The notes: generated by a model not told the origin, from the sequence alone. 64,000 nt of DNA from RH-AL1 sp965277355 (GCA_965277355.1 CBDICN010000001.1:1482095-1546094), one strand, 5' to 3'. Positions 1-8,581 are shown, numbered from the stretch's first letter. Program-made: numbers and translations.

Positions 1-932
1 GCCCAGACCGCGCTGGTGAGCTCCTCACGGAAGGTGAAATCGCCGGCCTTGAAGCCCTGGAAGGCGATCTTGCGGTCGGCGTAGTATTCGTAGCGGACCT
101 TGTCGAAATTGGCCGTGCCGATATTGATCGGCAGGTCCTTGGCCCAGTAGTCCGCCACCCGCTCCATCGCGATATAGCGCCCCTGCTCGAAGCGTCCGAC
201 CTTGTAGGCGCCCGAGCCGAGCGGCGGCTCCAGGCTGACCTCGTCGAAGGGCACCTTGGCGTAGAAGGCGGCGCTGAAGATCGGCAGGCCGGCGATCAGC
301 AGGATCGCGTCGCGGGCATGGTCCGGCGCAAGGCGCACCAACAGCACATCATCCGCCTGCGCCACCGCGGACTCGAGGTTGCGGCGCAGGTTCAAGCGGT
401 AGCCGGTGTGCCCCTTGTCACGCAGCGCGTTGAGCGAGAAGGCGACGTCCTTCGCCGTCAGCGGCGATGCGTTCGAGAACCGCGCCTCCTTGCGCAGCAG
501 GAAGCGGTAGCTCCTCTTGTCGGGCGCGACTTCGACGGCGCGGGCCACCAGGCCGTAAAGCGCGTCCGGCTCGCCGGCATTGCCGGTCATCAGGCTGTCG
601 AAGCAGAGCGGCAGGCCGCCCGCGCCGTCGCCAGGCTCATTGTAGACGTTCAGCGTGTTGAAGGTCTGCAGGTTTTGGTTGCCGATCGACTCCGAGATCT
701 GCAGCACGATCTCGCCACCCTTGGGCGCCTTCGGGTTGACGTAGGGAAGGTGTTTGAAATCCTTCGACAGGGCGAGATCGCCGAAGACCGAGAGGCCGTG
801 CGCCTCCGGGCCGATCGAGCCGGCAAACGCGTCCGCGGCGAGGCCCCTCGTCGTCATGAAGCTTGGGAGAAGGAGACCGCCGGCGGCGAGGCTCAGCGTC
901 GAGCGCCGGGTGAACACGAGCTTGTCGATCAA
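1..932 (-). CDS. YejA-like extracellular solute-binding protein (SBP_bac_5), 3' end outside window
   Basis: This is probably the periplasmic binding subunit of a peptide/microcin C-type ABC importer. The reverse-strand frame is open from a TTG at 932 to the window edge (about 310 residues seen). It opens with a twin-arginine-like signal (TRRSTLSLAAGG), then shows the family block HGLSVFGD...NPKAPKGGEI and later FSLNALRDKGH and GSGAYKVGRFEQGRYI, all typical of SBP family 5. The TTG is chosen because it leaves the signal sequence intact and has GGAG about 10 bases upstream; no in-frame ATG precedes the signal. The rest of the gene and any yejBEF partners lie outside the window. The family is secure; the exact substrate is inference. 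Confidence 0.85.
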   Translation of the reverse strand, partial: MIDKLVFTRRSTLSLAAGGLLLPSFMTTRGLAADAFAGSIGPEAHGLSVFGDLALSKDFKHLPYVNPKAPKGGEIVLQISESIGNQNLQTFNTLNVYNEPGDGAGGLPLCFDSLMTGNAGEPDALYGLVARAVEVAPDKRSYRFLLRKEARFSNASPLTAKDVAFSLNALRDKGHTGYRLNLRRNLESAVAQADDVLLVRLAPDHARDAILLIAGLPIFSAAFYAKVPFDEVSLEPPLGSGAYKVGRFEQGRYIAMERVADYWAKDLPINIGTANFDKVRYEYYADRKIAFQGFKAGDFTFREELTSAVW

Positions 933-1143
933 GTCGTCATGGCTCCAGGGGATGCCCGTAGCCGGGCGCGCCGGCTCCCCTTGCCGCGTGAATGTGTCAG
1001 TTTTGCCGCGACAGCGCTCGTGAGCGGCAAGGGCGCCGCGATACGTCGCTGTCGGCGCATGGCTCGCGGAGTTCCCGGAACCCGTTAGCCTGCCGGGCAA
1101 GGATCGCCGCCGCCTGAAAGGCTGCCGCGGCGAACCCGGAAAA

Positions 1144-2472
1144 TCAGTGCTTGCCGGCGGCCTCGTCGGGCGCCGGCGCGGAGTACGGCTCCGGCCCCGC
1201 ATCGCGGGCGCCCGAGGAACTGGACGAAGCGGGGACAGGCGCTTCCGCCCTTGGCTTCGGCTCCGGTGTCGGCGGCGCAGCCTCGGCCTTCCGGGCGGGC
1301 TGCGGAGGCACGGCAGAGTCGGGCTGTGTCGGCGCGCCGGCCTGGCGGGCGGCTTCCGGGTTTACCGGGACGGGCTGCGGCGCGCCCGGCTTGTTCGGGG
1401 GCTCCGGCGGCTTCTGGTCGCCGGCTTTGGTGCCGGTCGGAAGCGGCTTGGTCTCGGCGGTCTCGGGTTTAGCGCCCGGAAGTGGCGCCGGAACTTTGGC
1501 GAGCGTGCGCAAATAGGCAATGATCTCGGCGCGCTTCTTCGCGTTCGACTCGCCAGTATAGCCCATCTTCGTGCCCTTGATGTAGGCTGAGGGCTTGGTC
1601 AACCATTCGTTCAGATCGGTGTAGGTCCACTTCCCGCCCTTGGCCTTGAGCCCGGCCGAATAATCGTAGCCTTCCACGGAACCCTTCTGGCGCTCGACGA
1701 CACCGTAGAGGTCGGGACCGACCAGGGCGCCGGCGCCTTCCTTGAAGTTGTGGCATGCAGAGCAGACCTGCGCGTCGGCCTGGCCCTTCTTCGGGTCGGC
1801 CGCGGCGATCAGCGACAGCAGCTTGTCGTCGGCGCCCCCGGCGGCCTTGTCGCCTCCTTTCGCCTCTTCGCCGGGCTTGCCCGGCTCAGCCTTGGCTTCC
1901 TTGTCGCCGCCTGCCGCGGCCTGCTTGTCGGCATCGCTCGCCTGCGGAAACGGCACCGGCTTCTTGGCCAACGAGTCGAGATAGGCGATGATGTCGGCGC
2001 GTTTTTCCGGGCTGTCCTCGCCGGTATAGCCCATCTTGGTGCCGGGGATGTAGGCCGACGGCTTAGTCAGCCAGTTGTTGAGGTCGGCGAAAGTCCACTT
2101 GCCGCCCTTGCCCTTCAGGCCGGCCGAATAGTCGAAGCCGGCGACGGCGCCCTTGTCGCGGTCCACGACCTCGTAGAGGTCCGGTCCGACCTTGGAGCCC
2201 GCGCCCTCCTGAAAGTTGTGGCAGGCGCCGCAGACCTTCGCGTCGGCCTCGCCCTTCTTGACGTCGGCCTTGGCGAGGAGGACTGGCAGCGGCGGGGCGG
2301 CCGGCTTCTTCGCGGCGACGGCGGCCTCCGGCTTCGGCTCCGGCAGAGCATAGCCGGGCTTCTTCGGCGCGCCCGGCTCGTAGATGCCTTGCGCGACGAT
2401 CCCGAGCCCCATGCCGAGCAGGCACGTTCCGAGAAAGGCGCCGGCGACCTTGTTGAAGAGAAACGAATCCAT
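1144..2472 (-). CDS. Membrane-anchored dihaem cytochrome c (CycM-like, duplicated haem domain)
   Basis: Predicted electron carrier tethered to the periplasmic face of the inner membrane. The start at 2472 (MDSFLF) replaces a longer open frame because it places a single membrane anchor at residues 8-28, as in CycM proteins. Two class I cytochrome c domains follow: CGACH at 81-85 with axial Met147 (TKMGYTG), and CSACH at 237-241 with Met303 in the same motif. The domains are clearly duplicates. An Ala/Lys/Glu-rich linker (about 175-215) joins them, and a Pro-rich tail of about 110 residues ends the protein. Single-domain CycM proteins are about 180-200 residues; this one has 442. It is divergent from pheA, as in other rhizobia. 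The partner oxidase is not visible. Confidence 0.9.
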   Translation of the reverse strand: MDSFLFNKVAGAFLGTCLLGMGLGIVAQGIYEPGAPKKPGYALPEPKPEAAVAAKKPAAPPLPVLLAKADVKKGEADAKVCGACHNFQEGAGSKVGPDLYEVVDRDKGAVAGFDYSAGLKGKGGKWTFADLNNWLTKPSAYIPGTKMGYTGEDSPEKRADIIAYLDSLAKKPVPFPQASDADKQAAAGGDKEAKAEPGKPGEEAKGGDKAAGGADDKLLSLIAAADPKKGQADAQVCSACHNFKEGAGALVGPDLYGVVERQKGSVEGYDYSAGLKAKGGKWTYTDLNEWLTKPSAYIKGTKMGYTGESNAKKRAEIIAYLRTLAKVPAPLPGAKPETAETKPLPTGTKAGDQKPPEPPNKPGAPQPVPVNPEAARQAGAPTQPDSAVPPQPARKAEAAPPTPEPKPRAEAPVPASSSSSGARDAGPEPYSAPAPDEAAGKH

Positions 2473-2671
2473 CGAGCCCGAGTCATCCTTCCCGCAGCGC
2501 GCGACGCGCCGCCCGGCCGATGGGATTAAAGGCCGGGACACGTTCGATCTCGGCGGAGCCTTAGCCGTTTTGCCGACCCGCTGTCCATAAGCTCGGATGG
2601 CTTCTTTTTGACCCACTGCCGACGAGCAACATGGTATGGCGGACGCTGAATTCTTCACATTTCGTGGACCC

Positions 2672-3583
2672 ATGACCACCATCGCATACCAGGGCGAGCC
2701 CGGGGCCAACTCGCACATCGCCTGCAACAATGCCTACCCGCGGATGACGCCGCTGCCGTGCGCCACTTTCGAGGACGCGCTCGCCGCCGTCACCGAAGGT
2801 CGCGCGCGCTTGGCGATGATCCCGATCGAGAACTCGATCGCCGGGCGGGTCGCCGACATCCACGCCCTGCTGCCGGCCTCGAACCTCTTCATCGTGGCGG
2901 AATACTTCCTGCCGATTCGTTTCCAGCTCCTCGGCATCGATGGAAGCACGCTCCAGGGTATCAGAAGCGTCTACAGCCACGTCCACGCGTTGGGCCAGTG
3001 CCGCAGGATCATCCGCGAGCGCGGCCTCAAGCCGGTCGTCACCGCCGACACGGCCGGCTCCGCGCGCGAGGTCGCCGAATGGAGCGATCCGACCCGCGCG
3101 TCCCTCGCGACGACCCTCGCCGCCGAAATCTACGGGCTTGATGTGCTGGCCGCCGACGTCGAGGACGAGAAGCACAACACAACCCGCTTCGTGGTGCTGT
3201 CGCCGGCACCGGAATGGCCGCCGGGCGGCACGAGGCCGACTATCACCACGTTCGTGTTCCGGACCCGCAATGTGCCGGCCGCGCTCTACAAGGCGCTCGG
3301 CGGCTTCGCGACCAACGGCGTCAATATGACCAAGCTCGAAAGCTACATGGTCGACGGCGCGTTCACCGCGACGCAGTTCCTCGCCGACGTCGAAGGTCAC
3401 CCATACGCCGCTGGGCTGGCGCGGGCGATGGAGGAACTCGCCTTCTTCTGCAAGGAGATTCGCGTGCTCGGCGTCTACCCGGCGAGCCCGGACCGCGCGC
3501 TTGCAGGCGGTGGCGGAACGCCCGCGCCGTTGGGCGCATCGATGCCGGCCGGCATGCCGGACTACTCGCAGCTGCTCGGCTGA
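2672..3583 (+). CDS. pheA: Prephenate dehydratase (monofunctional)
   Basis: Converts prephenate to phenylpyruvate in phenylalanine synthesis. The start at 2672 gives the family N-terminus MTTIAYQGEPGANSH; an in-frame ATG at 2636 would add 12 residues. The catalytic domain spans about 1-180, with IPIENSIAGR and the NTTRFVVLS motif. A C-terminal ACT regulatory domain (about 195-275) carries GVNMTKLESYMVDG, the phenylalanine-binding ESRP-like region. At 303 residues it fits alphaproteobacterial stand-alone enzymes that lack a chorismate mutase domain. The cytochrome c gene is divergent upstream. In related genomes kdsB usually sits just before pheA; it is missing here. Confidence 0.93.
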   Translation: MTTIAYQGEPGANSHIACNNAYPRMTPLPCATFEDALAAVTEGRARLAMIPIENSIAGRVADIHALLPASNLFIVAEYFLPIRFQLLGIDGSTLQGIRSVYSHVHALGQCRRIIRERGLKPVVTADTAGSAREVAEWSDPTRASLATTLAAEIYGLDVLAADVEDEKHNTTRFVVLSPAPEWPPGGTRPTITTFVFRTRNVPAALYKALGGFATNGVNMTKLESYMVDGAFTATQFLADVEGHPYAAGLARAMEELAFFCKEIRVLGVYPASPDRALAGGGGTPAPLGASMPAGMPDYSQLLG

Positions 3584-3596
3584 GCGAGCTCGCGGC

Positions 3597-4541
3597 TCAG
3601 AACTTGTTCGCCAGCACGAAGCAACTGCCGCCGGCCTTCAGTAGGTTCGAGCAGAGCGCATTGGCATCCTCGCGGCGGTCCTTCTCGATCTGCACGATGT
3701 AGCGCGCGACCTGCAGGCCGCCGATCCGACGGTGCACCACGGACGGCTGCACTCCGCCCAGGAACTTTGAGAACTGGCCGCGGACGATCTGGTACTCGGC
3801 CATCACTTTGTCGCGCTGCGGATTGCCGAGCAGTATCACGGCCCAGTCCCTGCGCCGGACCGGCAATTGTCCCCGCTCCTTTTCAACGTCGACGGACGGG
3901 TGGCCGGCGAGCGCCGCGATGCGGGCGCAGGAGAAGCCGTCGTCCTTGATGATCTCCGGCGCGGTCGTGACGCGCCACTCGCCGACCGAATGGCCGGTGA
4001 CGATCTCGACATAGTTCAAGGTCTCCGTGGGCAGCTCGGCCTGGCCGGCGAGATAACGGGACAGGCGGCCCGGGCCGGCGTTGTAGGCCGCCGCCGCCAG
4101 CCCGAGATTGCCGAACATCTCGCGCAATTCCTTGAGGTAGGCGGCCGACTCCTCGAGAGCCTCGGGGGTCGAGAAGGGGTCAAGCAGGCCACGCCCGCTG
4201 GCGGTGCCCGGCATGAACTGGGCGATGCCCTGCGCTCCGGCGGGGCTCAGCGCGTTGGGCCGAAAGCGGCTCTCCTGCCAGATCAGACGGGTGAAGTAGC
4301 TGACCGGAAGCCCATGCCCGCGAGAGGCCTTGGCGATGAGGTCGCACATCGCGACGACGGTCGGCTTGGCCGTCGGCTTCGCGCCGTTGCCGGGAAGCAC
4401 GGCGACAGGCGAAGGCGCGGCGACAGCTGGCGGGACGGCCAGCGCCGCCTTGATGTCGGAGCTCGTCCTGTCGGCTGCGACCGCATGCGCCACCGCGACC
4501 GACAGAGACAAGAGGGCTAGGGAGACGATGGCCTGCTTCAT
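3597..4541 (-). CDS. Secreted lytic transglycosylase (SLT domain)
   Basis: Predicted periplasmic murein lytic transglycosylase cleaving MurNAc-GlcNAc bonds. It has 314 residues: a signal peptide (about 1-22), a low-complexity linker, then an SLT fold with catalytic Glu90 in WQESRF, the AGAQGIAQFMPGTA motif at 101-114 and AAYNAGPGRL at 151-160. The C-terminal 110 residues do not belong to the SLT core and end in a region rich in RYIVQIEKDRREDA-type sequence, which resembles a SPOR-like peptidoglycan-binding module, though weakly. It is convergent with pheA, with stops 13 bp apart. The family is certain; the C-terminal assignment is inference. Confidence 0.9.
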   Translation of the reverse strand: MKQAIVSLALLSLSVAVAHAVAADRTSSDIKAALAVPPAVAAPSPVAVLPGNGAKPTAKPTVVAMCDLIAKASRGHGLPVSYFTRLIWQESRFRPNALSPAGAQGIAQFMPGTASGRGLLDPFSTPEALEESAAYLKELREMFGNLGLAAAAYNAGPGRLSRYLAGQAELPTETLNYVEIVTGHSVGEWRVTTAPEIIKDDGFSCARIAALAGHPSVDVEKERGQLPVRRRDWAVILLGNPQRDKVMAEYQIVRGQFSKFLGGVQPSVVHRRIGGLQVARYIVQIEKDRREDANALCSNLLKAGGSCFVLANKF

Positions 4542-4736
4542 CTTTTGACCCGGGCTCTCGACGAGCGGCTGACGTGCTGCCTTCTATCGGGGTGCGCTTC
4601 GGAAGTCAGCCGTGGTTCGGGTTGAGGTCAGGCGCGGTGCTACCATGCGGCACGCGGCGAGGTCCGTGGCGGAGGCCACTCGCCTCGTCAAAGGGCGTGC
4701 TCGGGGCCGCGCAACGATCATTGGAGGACGTCCGGT

Positions 4737-6053
4737 ATGGGGATGCACGAATTGACGGCCTTGCGCGACGGCACCCTCAAGGGCGCCTGGACGCTGGACC
4801 TCAGCGGCTGCGACCTGCTAGACGTGCCGCCCGAGGTCTTCGAGCTCGGCGAGACGCTCGAGGTGCTCGACCTTGGCAGGAACGCGATCGGCACCCTGCC
4901 GGCCGAGTTCGCAAGACTGACCAAGCTGCGGGTCCTGTTCTGCTCGGGCAACGCTTTCGACCGCCTGCCGCCGGTGCTCGGCGCATGCCCGATGCTGAGC
5001 CAGATCGGTTTCCGCGGCTGTGGGCTGCGCGAGGTGCCGGACGAGTCGCTTCCGCCGACACTGCGATGGCTGATCCTCACCGACAACAAGCTCGAGATGC
5101 TGCCGCTGGCGCTCGGCGAGCGGCCGACGCTGCAGAAGCTGATGCTCGCCGGAAACGCGCTGCGCACGCTGCCGGCCTCGCTCGCCGGCGCGCCGAGCCT
5201 CGAGCTCATCCGCATCGCCGCCAACCGTTTGGAGACGCTGCCCGGATGGCTGCTCGAGCTGCCGCGGCTGGCGTGGCTGGCCTTCGCCGGCAACCCGGTG
5301 GAGGCGGGCGAGCCGTCGACATCCGTCGTCGAGGTACAATGGTCTCGTCTGCGGCTCGGGCCGCTGTTGGGCGAGGGCGCGTCGGGCCAGATCTACCAGG
5401 CGCGCTGGCCCACGGAGGAGGGCGCCGAGGACAGGCCGGTTGCCGTCAAGCTGTTCAGGGGCGTGATGACCAGCGACGGCCTGCCCGCGCGCGAAATGGC
5501 CGCCTGCTTAGCCGCCGGCGACCACCCGAACCTGATCGGGAGCCTGGGCCAGGTCACCGGTCATCCCCAAGGCCTTGATGGTCTGGTGATGCGCCTTCTG
5601 CCCTCCTCCTGGCGCACGCTGGCCGCGCCGCCGAGCCAGGCAAGCTGCACGCGCGACGTGTATCCGCAAGATCGGCGCTTCGACACGGGTGTCGCGCTGC
5701 GCGCCGCGCGCGGCATCGCGGCGGCCTGTGCCCACCTCCACGCGCGCGGCCTGATGCATGGCGATCTATACGCCCACAACCTTTTATGGGACGGCCACCG
5801 TGGAGAGGCGCTGATGAGCGACTTCGGCGCGGCCTCCTTCATGCCGTCGGAGCAATCGGCGGCCCTGACGCCGCTCGACGTGCTGGCGTTCGGCGTGCTC
5901 CTGGGCGAACTCGTCGAGCGCTGTGACGGCGGGCCTGTGCCGGCCGCCGTCATCGCGCTTCAGCAAGCCTGCGTGCGGTCACGGCCGTCGGAGAGACCGC
6001 ACATGACCGAGGTACTCGAGGCGCTCCGCCAGGAGCAGAACGTCGTTCAGTAG
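4737..6053 (+). CDS. Leucine-rich-repeat protein kinase
   Basis: Eukaryote-like kinase with an N-terminal leucine-rich-repeat sensor, predicted cytosolic (no signal or membrane segment). Repeats of about 23 residues fill 18-190 (LEVLDLGRNAIGTLP and similar). The kinase half shows a glycine loop GEGASG (212-217), Lys238 in VAVKLF, Glu253, a catalytic loop HGDLYAHN (341-348) and DFG (362-364). HGD replaces the usual HRD. Only about 17 residues separate DFG from the next conserved Asp (TPLDVLAFG), so the activation segment and APE motif are nearly absent. GGAGG precedes the ATG at 4737. The substrate is unknown and no phosphatase gene is adjacent. Confidence 0.88.
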   Translation: MGMHELTALRDGTLKGAWTLDLSGCDLLDVPPEVFELGETLEVLDLGRNAIGTLPAEFARLTKLRVLFCSGNAFDRLPPVLGACPMLSQIGFRGCGLREVPDESLPPTLRWLILTDNKLEMLPLALGERPTLQKLMLAGNALRTLPASLAGAPSLELIRIAANRLETLPGWLLELPRLAWLAFAGNPVEAGEPSTSVVEVQWSRLRLGPLLGEGASGQIYQARWPTEEGAEDRPVAVKLFRGVMTSDGLPAREMAACLAAGDHPNLIGSLGQVTGHPQGLDGLVMRLLPSSWRTLAAPPSQASCTRDVYPQDRRFDTGVALRAARGIAAACAHLHARGLMHGDLYAHNLLWDGHRGEALMSDFGAASFMPSEQSAALTPLDVLAFGVLLGELVERCDGGPVPAAVIALQQACVRSRPSERPHMTEVLEALRQEQNVVQ

Positions 6054-6064
6054 CCTAGGGTCAT

Positions 6065-6211
6065 TCAGTAGCAGAAGGTTTTGGCTTCCGAGCCGATCGT
6101 GGTGCTCGGACAGACCTTTCTGGGTGCATCGGGATCTCCGCTGTCGCGCCGCCCGGAGGCACAGCCGCCGAGCATCAGAACGGCGACGAGCAGAACTGCC
6201 TTTCTCATCAT
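6065..6211 (-). CDS. Small lipoprotein
   Basis: A 48-residue precursor with two basic N-terminal residues, a hydrophobic stretch (VLLVAVLML) and the lipobox LGGC, predicting lipidation at Cys17 and a mature peptide of about 30 residues ending in TFCY. The start at 6211 (MMRKAV) is chosen over a longer frame because it begins the signal peptide directly. It converges with the LRR kinase, with stops 12 bp apart. Small lipoproteins of this kind are common in rhizobia and mostly uncharacterised; no function can be given. Confidence 0.7.
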   Translation of the reverse strand: MMRKAVLLVAVLMLGGCASGRRDSGDPDAPRKVCPSTTIGSEAKTFCY

Positions 6212-6452
6212 GTCCCTTCGCGAATACCAGGCGGCTCGCGTAGCGGATCGGCGCTGGGGCCGCAAGCGGGGATCGTGGACCTGCCGACCGCCATGTTGCA
6301 CCGCGTCATTAGCATGGCTGCCGCCACTCCGCGGCAGTCTCAGCGCCATGCCCTCGCCTTACATTTGATTGGACTATCCTACGTCGGCTTCGGCGGCGAT
6401 TCCGTATATCGGTCCCGCGCCACGCCCAACATCAAGTTTGGAGATCTCCTCG

Positions 6453-7694
6453 GTGAAGGCTGCGCCCACCTCGTTCATGTTCATCGTGCTGATGAGTCTG
6501 CTTGGCGCCATGTCTGCTTTCGCGACCGACATGTCGCTCGCCGCCGTCGAGCCGATGGCGCTCGAGCTGGGCGTGAGCGCCAATACGATCGGGCTGTCGC
6601 TTTCAGCCTTCATGATCTCCTTCGCGCTTTCGCCGCTCCTCTACGGCCCGCTGTCTGACCGCTACGGGCGCCGCCCGGTCGCCCTGCTCGCCTGCACCGT
6701 GTACGTCATCGGCGGCGTCGGCTGCGTCTTCGCCCACAGCCTGCCGGCCCTGCTCGCCTGCCGCTTCGTGCAAGGCATCGGCGGCGGCGCTCGCCCGCTC
6801 GGCCTCGCCATCATCGGGGACCACTTCAAGGGCTCGGCGCAGCGTGAGAAGATGTCTTACGTCTCCGCGCTCAGCCTTCTCGCGCCGCTGCTCGCGCCTT
6901 CGATCGGCGCGCTCCTGATGGGGTTCGCCGGATGGCGCCTCATCTACACGTTCCTCACCGTGACGGGGGCGGCCGCCCTGTTGCTGATATGGTGGAGGCT
7001 CGGCGAGTCGCTTCCGGAAGAGCGTCGCGTATCGATCTCGCCGCGCAGCATCGTGGGCCACTACGCGGCGGTGTTTCGCAACCGGCGCTCGCTTGCCTTC
7101 ACCCTCGTCGCCATCGCGATGTTCGGCGTCATCTTCGCCTACGTCAGCGGCTCGCCCTACGTGATGATCGGCGCCTTCCACCTCACGCCCGCGCAGTACG
7201 GGCTGACCTTCATGCTGAACTCGTCCGGCCTGCTCGTCGGCAACCTCGTCAACGCGCGGCTCAACCGCCGCGGCGTGGCGCCGGCGAAACTGTTGATCGG
7301 CGGCCTGACCCTCGTCTGCTCCGGCGCGGTCGGCCTGCTCGCGATCACGCTGGCCGGCAACACCAGCGTCGCTATGTTCCTGCCTTTCCTGGTGTTGTGC
7401 ATGATGGGCTGCTCGATCAGCAACGTGAACGCCGTCCAGCTCGCGATCGAGCCGCTCCTGCACATCGCCGGCACCGCTAGCGCAGCGGTGGTGTCAGCGC
7501 AGCTGGCGTTCGGCGCCGCCGCCGGGCTTCTCGTCGCCACCCTCTACGACGGCCGCACGCCGCTCTCGACCGTGGCTTGCATGGCGGGCATCGGGCTTGG
7601 CGGGTTGGGCGCATTCCTCGCGCGGCCGCGACGGGAGGTAGTCGCGCGCGGTGGGGATGTCGCAACGTCGTGGCCGGCGGCGGCGAAGACCTGA
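6453..7694 (+). CDS. MFS drug exporter, Bcr/CflA type (DHA1)
   Basis: Predicted 12-helix proton-driven exporter of the Bcr/CflA subfamily. The loop 2-3 signature is present (GPLSDRYGRRPVALL), as is helix 5 motif C-like sequence (LAPLLAPSIGALL). The GTG at 6453 is preferred because GGAG lies 9 bp upstream and it places the first helix at the N-terminus; an ATG at 6369 would add 28 non-membrane residues. The last residues (about 7660-7694) are antisense to a truncated dehydrogenase remnant, so the natural C-terminus was probably replaced at a recombination junction. No regulator gene is adjacent. Confidence 0.87.
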   Translation: MKAAPTSFMFIVLMSLLGAMSAFATDMSLAAVEPMALELGVSANTIGLSLSAFMISFALSPLLYGPLSDRYGRRPVALLACTVYVIGGVGCVFAHSLPALLACRFVQGIGGGARPLGLAIIGDHFKGSAQREKMSYVSALSLLAPLLAPSIGALLMGFAGWRLIYTFLTVTGAAALLLIWWRLGESLPEERRVSISPRSIVGHYAAVFRNRRSLAFTLVAIAMFGVIFAYVSGSPYVMIGAFHLTPAQYGLTFMLNSSGLLVGNLVNARLNRRGVAPAKLLIGGLTLVCSGAVGLLAITLAGNTSVAMFLPFLVLCMMGCSISNVNAVQLAIEPLLHIAGTASAAVVSAQLAFGAAAGLLVATLYDGRTPLSTVACMAGIGLGGLGAFLARPRREVVARGGDVATSWPAAAKT

Positions 7695-7741
7695 GCGATA
7701 CGGTGGCCCATCAGCCCCGCCCCGACGACCGCGACCTTCAT
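7660..7741 (-). pseudogene. 3-hydroxyacyl-CoA dehydrogenase remnant (N-terminal 26 codons only)
   Basis: The reverse strand from ATG 7741 reads MKVAVVGAGLMGHRIAQVFA then AAGHDV, the Rossmann dinucleotide-binding N-terminus of the 3-hydroxyacyl-CoA dehydrogenase family. Similarity stops at about 7660, inside the MFS gene, and the frame then runs through unrelated sequence to a stop at 7544. The start overlaps the RidA stop as ATGA, so the two were once translationally coupled. Only the NAD-binding fragment remains and it cannot be functional. Confidence 0.75.
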
Positions 7742-8142
7742 GGCGCCTCTCCCGAAGTTGCGTCGGAGCGTATACGAGCGGTCACCTCGATCTCGATCTT
7801 CATGCGCGGATCCAACAGCTTGGCGCCGAACACGGTCGCGGCTGGCTTCGCCGCGCCGAGACGCTCGCGCAGTATGGGCCAACACGGCTCGAAGTCGGCG
7901 AGGTCCGGAAGGACGTAGCGCACGCGGGCCACGTCGGCGAGCGACGAGCCCGCATCGCCAAGCACCGCCTCGATCGTTGTCAGCGCCTGCGCCGCCTGCC
8001 CGCGCACGTCGTCCGAGATCGTCATGCTAGCGTAGTCGAACCCGGTTGTGCCGGCGACGAAAACGAAGCCCCCATCAACCACCGCCCGCGAATAGCCGAT
8101 CTCGCGTTCGTACACAGAGCCGGTCGAAAGAGTCCTTCGCAT
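7738..8142 (-). CDS. RidA/YjgF/YER057c family protein
   Basis: A 134-residue member of the RidA superfamily; characterised members deaminate reactive enamine/imine intermediates, and others act as pathway-specific hydrolases. The start at 8142 (MRRTLSTGS) drops 17 unmatched residues. Family features seen: YSRAVVDGGFVFVAGTTG, the QA..AL..IE..L..AG block (QAAQALTTIEAVLGDAG) and a C-terminal EIEVTARIR. The usual RidA active-site arginine region (RVRYVLPDL) is near residue 88. It once headed an operon with a 3-hydroxyacyl-CoA dehydrogenase, now reduced to a fragment, suggesting a lost catabolic role rather than the housekeeping RidA. Confidence 0.88.
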   Translation of the reverse strand: MRRTLSTGSVYEREIGYSRAVVDGGFVFVAGTTGFDYASMTISDDVRGQAAQALTTIEAVLGDAGSSLADVARVRYVLPDLADFEPCWPILRERLGAAKPAATVFGAKLLDPRMKIEIEVTARIRSDATSGEAP

Positions 8143-8392
8143 CGCGCCATCCCTCGTTGGACCGCCGCGGACCATGCGAGATATTCGATGCATTGCTCCT
8201 ATTTTTCAACAATTTCGCGGCCGCCGTCGTTCGCGTCATCAGCCATTCACCTGCAAATGCGTAAGAGCGCCTCACCGCCAGGCATGACCGTCACGCGGAG
8301 TTTGGCGAAATTGTGAGTCGCGGCGAACTGTGGCCCTGGTTTCGCATTGCCTTGAAACAGAACAGATTACCGCCTTTTGTAGGTACGCGATC

Positions 8393-8581
8393 ATGCAGTG
8401 GATCGTTTTGAATTCGTTCGGTGCGCTCTCTTTCCTCGCAGGTCTCTCCCTGTCCAAAGGCGCAAGCCTTCCATCCGCCGACACTATTGTTGCCGGAGAT
8501 CATCGCTTCTTGATCGGCATGACGTTCAGCCTCTTGGGTCTCGTGCTTCTCCTTTGGGGCAACTTCCGCAATCTCGCCTGA
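8393..8581 (+). CDS. Small two-helix membrane protein (hypothetical)
   Basis: A possible 62-residue protein from ATG 8393: a hydrophobic N-terminal segment (WIVLNSFGALSFLAGL), a short polar loop, then a second hydrophobic stretch (FLIGMTFSLLGLVLLLW) ending GNFRNLA. The pattern suits a small bitopic or hairpin membrane protein, and the surrounding bases are less G+C-rich than the neighbouring genes. No clear ribosome-binding site is seen and no family is recognised, so coding status is uncertain. It converges with ptsP, 46 bp away. Confidence 0.4.
   Translation: MQWIVLNSFGALSFLAGLSLSKGASLPSADTIVAGDHRFLIGMTFSLLGLVLLLWGNFRNLA

Noticed and set aside
318..1088. Long forward-strand open frame (256 codons)
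   Set aside because: It is antisense to the YejA-like gene, has Arg/Val-rich shadow composition typical of G+C-rich DNA and matches no family.
2561..3400. Reverse-strand open frame of 279 codons opposite pheA
   Set aside because: pheA is unambiguous on the other strand; the antisense product is low-complexity with no recognisable motif.
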